From an uncultured Desulfobacterium sp. (GTDB lineage Bacteria; Desulfobacterota; Desulfobacteria; Desulfobacterales; Desulfobacteraceae), in the NCBI GenBank assembly GCA_937124525.1, contig CAKZLA010000400.1, positions 1 to 27,869 of the forward strand: 27,869 nucleotides of DNA. The letters run 5' to 3'. The notes beneath the pieces were generated by a model. That model was not told the DNA's origin, searched no databases, and was given only the letters and a program-made list of their open reading frames with translations. Position numbers and translations under genes: made by a program. This document shows, in pieces, positions 24,618 to 27,869 of this stretch (its first letter is position 1; every line of letters begins with the position of its first letter).

Positions 24618-27600
24618 ATGGAATACGTATTCAATATTCTTGGCATTGATATCGGATCCGTCTCCGTATCCGCTGTGGCCATTGACGCCGGAGGGAACAT
24701 CCTCCTTAAAAAAGCCATTGCACACCAGGGAGACATTGCCCGGGGGGTAAAAACGGTCCTTACCCCCATTGAACCTGGCCTGTTTTCTGCCATTGCCGTC
24801 ACCTCTTCCACTCCATCCACCATCCAGCGGGATGCGGCCTATGATGAACAGGTGGCCATTATCCGCGCAGCAAAAGAACGCCATGGTTCTCCCGGTTCCA
24901 TCCTCAGCGTGGGAGGAGAAAAATTCAGCCTGAGCCTGTTTGATCCCTCAGGTCGATACGCAGGTTCCCGGAACAATACCTCCTGTGCTGCAGGAACCGG
25001 CAGCTTTCTGGACCAGCAGTCCACCCGCCTGGGTCTGTCAGGACCTGGAGATTTGAGCCAGGCTGCCTTTGAAAATACCCAGGAAATTCCCGACATTGCC
25101 ACCCGGTGCGCCGTCTTTGCCAAGACCGACCTTATCCATGCCCAACAGGAGGGGTTTTCAGTGCCCCAGATCTGCGATGGATTATGCCGGGGACTTGCCA
25201 GGAATATTGCCAACACCCTTTTTACGGAAAATAAAACCCGGGAACCCATTCTTTTCTGCGGCGGTGTTTCCCAAAATCTTTCGGTGAAAAAACATCTTGA
25301 ACATATCATTGAGGCCCCCCTTATCAGTGATGGGGATGCCCACCTTTATGGGGCATTGGGGGCGGCGTTGTGCCTGGCAGATGACATCCGCCAGGGCGTT
25401 TTTACCCCATCCCCCCATGGATACAATACCATGGAAGATATTATTGTCACCTGCCAACAGCATGGGCAAAAACACTTTTTTCCGGAACTTAACCTTAGTC
25501 TTTCCACATATCCTGATTTTGGCAGCGGCACCCATTTTGTGGAAAACGGGGTGGAAAATGATATTTATATGGATACCACCCTCATTGAGACCCGTCACTG
25601 TTTTCTGGGTATGGATGTGGGTTCCACCAGCACCAAGGCAGTAATTGTCAGCAATGACGGCCAGGTGGTGGCGGGTTTTTACACACGTACGGCCTCAAGA
25701 CCGGTGCAGGCGGTGCAGGCCATTTTCAGATCCATTGACACCTTTATTGCAAGCCATGAACTGGACATGGAAATAATTGGATGCGGCACCACAGGCTCTG
25801 GGCGGAAACTCTCCTCTGCCATCATGGGGGCAGATCTGGTTCTGGATGAAATAACAGCCCATTCCCGGGCCGCCTTTGAGCTCACCCCGGAGGTGGACAC
25901 CATCATTGAAATCGGAGGCCAGGACGCCAAGTTCACCACCATGAAAAACGGGGTGGTCACCTCCTCTTTCATGAACACGGTGTGTGCTGCCGGCACCGGC
26001 AGTTTCATTGAGGAGCAGGCCTCAAAGCTGGGGTGTCCCCTGGACGACTATTCCCGGCGGGCAGAGTCCGTGTGCTCCCCCATCTCCAGTGATCGCTGCA
26101 CCGTGTTCATGGAGCGGGATATGAACCACTTTCTGTCCGAGGGGTACAGCGTGGATGAGGTGCTGGCATCGGCCCTGCATTCGGTGCGGGATAACTACAT
26201 GACCAAGGTGGCCACCGAAGCCAGAATCGGCAAGACCATTCTCTTCCAGGGGGCCACGGCCAAAAACAGAGCCTTGGTGGCAGCCTTTGAACAGCGGCTG
26301 AAAAAACCCATCCATGTCTCCCCCTACTGCCACCTCACCGGGGCACTGGGGGTGGCCCTGACCCTCAAGGACCAGGCTCCAGCAAAAAGTGGATTCCGGG
26401 GATTTAATCTCTGGAAGCAAAGCCTTCCCGTGCGCCGGGAAACCTGTCAACTTTGCACCAACCATTGCAAGCTGACCATTGTCACCATTGAAAAGGAGAC
26501 CGTGGCCTTTGGATTTCTCTGTGGCAGAGACTATAACACCGATCATTTTGTGGCACAGAAAAATCATTTTCATCTATTGCGGGACAGAAAAAAAGGGATC
26601 ACCCTGCCCCACCCCACCCCGGAGGCATCCGCCTTTACTGTGGGCATACCTGCGGCCCTTCACCTGGTGGAGGATCTCCAATTCTGGAAGAGTTTTTTCA
26701 ACTATCTTGGCATCAAGACCATCACCAGTGAAAAAATGAAATCACCGGTCACCCGGGGACGTGCCATTGCAACGGCGGAATTTTGCACCCCTATGGCTGC
26801 CATACATGGCCATGTGGCCCATCTCCTTGAAAAGGCAGACCACGTATTTCTTCCCTATTACTTTGAAAAACAAACCCAGGATAAAAAATCCCGGCGCCAA
26901 TACTGCTATTACACCCAGTATGTGCCTTCGGTGATTGCATCCCTTGGTGACATTGACGAAAAGCGCCTCATCTCTCCAGTGGTAAAATATCTTTACACAG
27001 GTTTTCACACCAAAATGGAGCTTTACCGGGCACTTAAAAAAATCCCCGGGGCCCATTTCAGCTTCTTTGATGTGGCCTCAGCCCACGAAAAGGCCCTGGA
27101 CTGGAAAAAAGGCTGTGAACAAGAGCTGAAGACCATGATGATCCGTCAACAAAATCGAGCAACGGAAATTGATGTTCTCCTGGTGGGAAGACCCTACACC
27201 ATTTTATCAGAGAGCCTCAATGCAGGCATCCCGGATATTTTTGCCTCCATGAAGGTCAACGCCTTTTTCCAGGATATGCTGGATTTGGACCATCATAACT
27301 TTGACGACATTGAGCCTCTTCTTCAGGAAATCCACTGGGAGCATGCCGCCACCATCCTCAAGGCCACCCTGGTGGCGGCCCGGACGGACAATCTTTTTCC
27401 TGTCTATATCACCTCTTTTAAATGTTCCCCCGATGCCTTTGGTGTGGGATATTTTAAAAAAATCATGGAGGCCCATGAGAAACCCTATCTGGTGCTGGAG
27501 CTTGACGAACACGACTCCAGCGTGGGCTATGAGACCCGCATTGAGGCAGCTGTAAGGGCCTTTCGCAACCATGCCCAAACCATGGAATCCCCCCTGCAGA

Positions 27601-27869
27601 TGTCCCTTTCCCAAATCAATCCAAAGCTGGATCATAGGCTGTCTGACAAAACCATTGTCATGCCCAACTGGGACCCCATAACCGGAAAATTTCTGGCAGC
27701 GGTACTACGGGGGGAGGGATACAAGGCCATTCTCATGGAAGAGACCCCTGACACCATTAAGAAAAGTCTTAAAACCAACACCGGCCAATGTATTCCATTA
27801 AATGCCATTGCCGCAGGTTATGCCCAGACCATGGAAAGCCATGACCTGGACCCTGCCCGCACCGTACTG
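24618..27869 (+). CDS. Giant 2-hydroxyacyl-CoA dehydratase activase-like protein (runs off right edge)
   Basis: The 1084 visible codons have two BcrAD/BadFG-type ASKHA ATPase domains in tandem. The first has GIDIGS (9-14), CAAGTGSF at C123 and RCAVF at C164. The second has GMDVGS (331-336), CAAGTGSF at C456 and RCTVF at C494. In the small activases these cysteines hold one [4Fe-4S] cluster between subunits. A Cys motif CQLCTNHC (C610, C613, C617) and a long DUF2229/HGD-D-like region ('VGIPAALHLVEDLQFWKSFF', 'TAEFCTPMAAIHGHVAHLL', 'TGQCIPLNAIAAG' near 1055) follow. Related proteins of about 1400 residues fuse activase and dehydratase-like parts; substrate is unknown. No stop is seen before the edge. 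Confidence 0.88.
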   Translation, partial: MEYVFNILGIDIGSVSVSAVAIDAGGNILLKKAIAHQGDIARGVKTVLTPIEPGLFSAIAVTSSTPSTIQRDAAYDEQVAIIRAAKERHGSPGSILSVGGEKFSLSLFDPSGRYAGSRNNTSCAAGTGSFLDQQSTRLGLSGPGDLSQAAFENTQEIPDIATRCAVFAKTDLIHAQQEGFSVPQICDGLCRGLARNIANTLFTENKTREPILFCGGVSQNLSVKKHLEHIIEAPLISDGDAHLYGALGAALCLADDIRQGVFTPSPHGYNTMEDIIVTCQQHGQKHFFPELNLSLSTYPDFGSGTHFVENGVENDIYMDTTLIETRHCFLGMDVGSTSTKAVIVSNDGQVVAGFYTRTASRPVQAVQAIFRSIDTFIASHELDMEIIGCGTTGSGRKLSSAIMGADLVLDEITAHSRAAFELTPEVDTIIEIGGQDAKFTTMKNGVVTSSFMNTVCAAGTGSFIEEQASKLGCPLDDYSRRAESVCSPISSDRCTVFMERDMNHFLSEGYSVDEVLASALHSVRDNYMTKVATEARIGKTILFQGATAKNRALVAAFEQRLKKPIHVSPYCHLTGALGVALTLKDQAPAKSGFRGFNLWKQSLPVRRETCQLCTNHCKLTIVTIEKETVAFGFLCGRDYNTDHFVAQKNHFHLLRDRKKGITLPHPTPEASAFTVGIPAALHLVEDLQFWKSFFNYLGIKTITSEKMKSPVTRGRAIATAEFCTPMAAIHGHVAHLLEKADHVFLPYYFEKQTQDKKSRRQYCYYTQYVPSVIASLGDIDEKRLISPVVKYLYTGFHTKMELYRALKKIPGAHFSFFDVASAHEKALDWKKGCEQELKTMMIRQQNRATEIDVLLVGRPYTILSESLNAGIPDIFASMKVNAFFQDMLDLDHHNFDDIEPLLQEIHWEHAATILKATLVAARTDNLFPVYITSFKCSPDAFGVGYFKKIMEAHEKPYLVLELDEHDSSVGYETRIEAAVRAFRNHAQTMESPLQMSLSQINPKLDHRLSDKTIVMPNWDPITGKFLAAVLRGEGYKAILMEETPDTIKKSLKTNTGQCIPLNAIAAGYAQTMESHDLDPARTVL
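24622..24631. repeat. AATACGTATT palindrome, copy 3 (start of activase gene)
   Basis: The palindrome, here extended to GAATACGTATTC (24621-24632), lies in codons 2-5 of the activase-like gene. Copies 1 and 2 are at 22449 and 23965. Confidence 0.55.

Overview
The window looks like chromosomal DNA of a strictly anaerobic, sulfate-reducing deltaproteobacterium of the Desulfobacteraceae type. The evidence is DsrC with both redox cysteines, an AsnC-like siroheme decarboxylase (the heme route used by sulfate reducers), a huge HdrA-type flavoprotein with a Flx/MvhD-like electron-transfer operon, a PxxKW cysteine-rich protein, and two genes that make sense only if an in-frame TGA is read as selenocysteine. 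No similarity search was possible; all names rest on motifs read in the sequence.

Layout. Positions 1-406 are AT-rich and phage-like (start of a tail/LamG-like protein on the minus strand). They abut, at about 406/407, the C-terminal part of truA, which has lost its 5' half; this is an insertion or an assembly join. Next, on the minus strand, come a CLC chloride channel with CBS domains, a class I/II aminotransferase and a small PxxKW Cys-rich protein. On the plus strand follow kdsD (arabinose-5-phosphate isomerase) and an ATP-type phosphofructokinase. A periplasmic-binding-fold lipoprotein and miaA form a minus-strand pair.

After an 800-bp gap comes the centre of interest, 10.5-19.2 kb. A candidate sigma70 promoter is followed immediately by a 64-nt element that folds as a three-way junction. 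It leads into a 1482-residue HdrA-GltD/NfnB-HdrA fusion with Sec60. Next come FlpD/FlxD with Sec68, two proteins each with paired [4Fe-4S] motifs, and a FAD/NAD(P)-[2Fe-2S] reductase. dsrC follows with its own promoter and terminator. The set reads as a cytosolic flavin-based electron-bifurcating/confurcating complex that connects NAD(P)H, ferredoxin and a thiol/disulfide partner; DsrC is a candidate partner by position only. No hdrB or hdrC is present here.

The right part holds the siroheme decarboxylase-like gene and a minus-strand mla phospholipid-transport operon (mlaE-F-D-C-A, no mlaB). A 750-bp gap leads to a small ribbon-helix-helix-like protein coupled to a very large 2-hydroxyacyl-CoA-dehydratase-activase-like protein that runs off the right edge. 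No tRNA, rRNA, CRISPR array or complete insertion sequence was seen.
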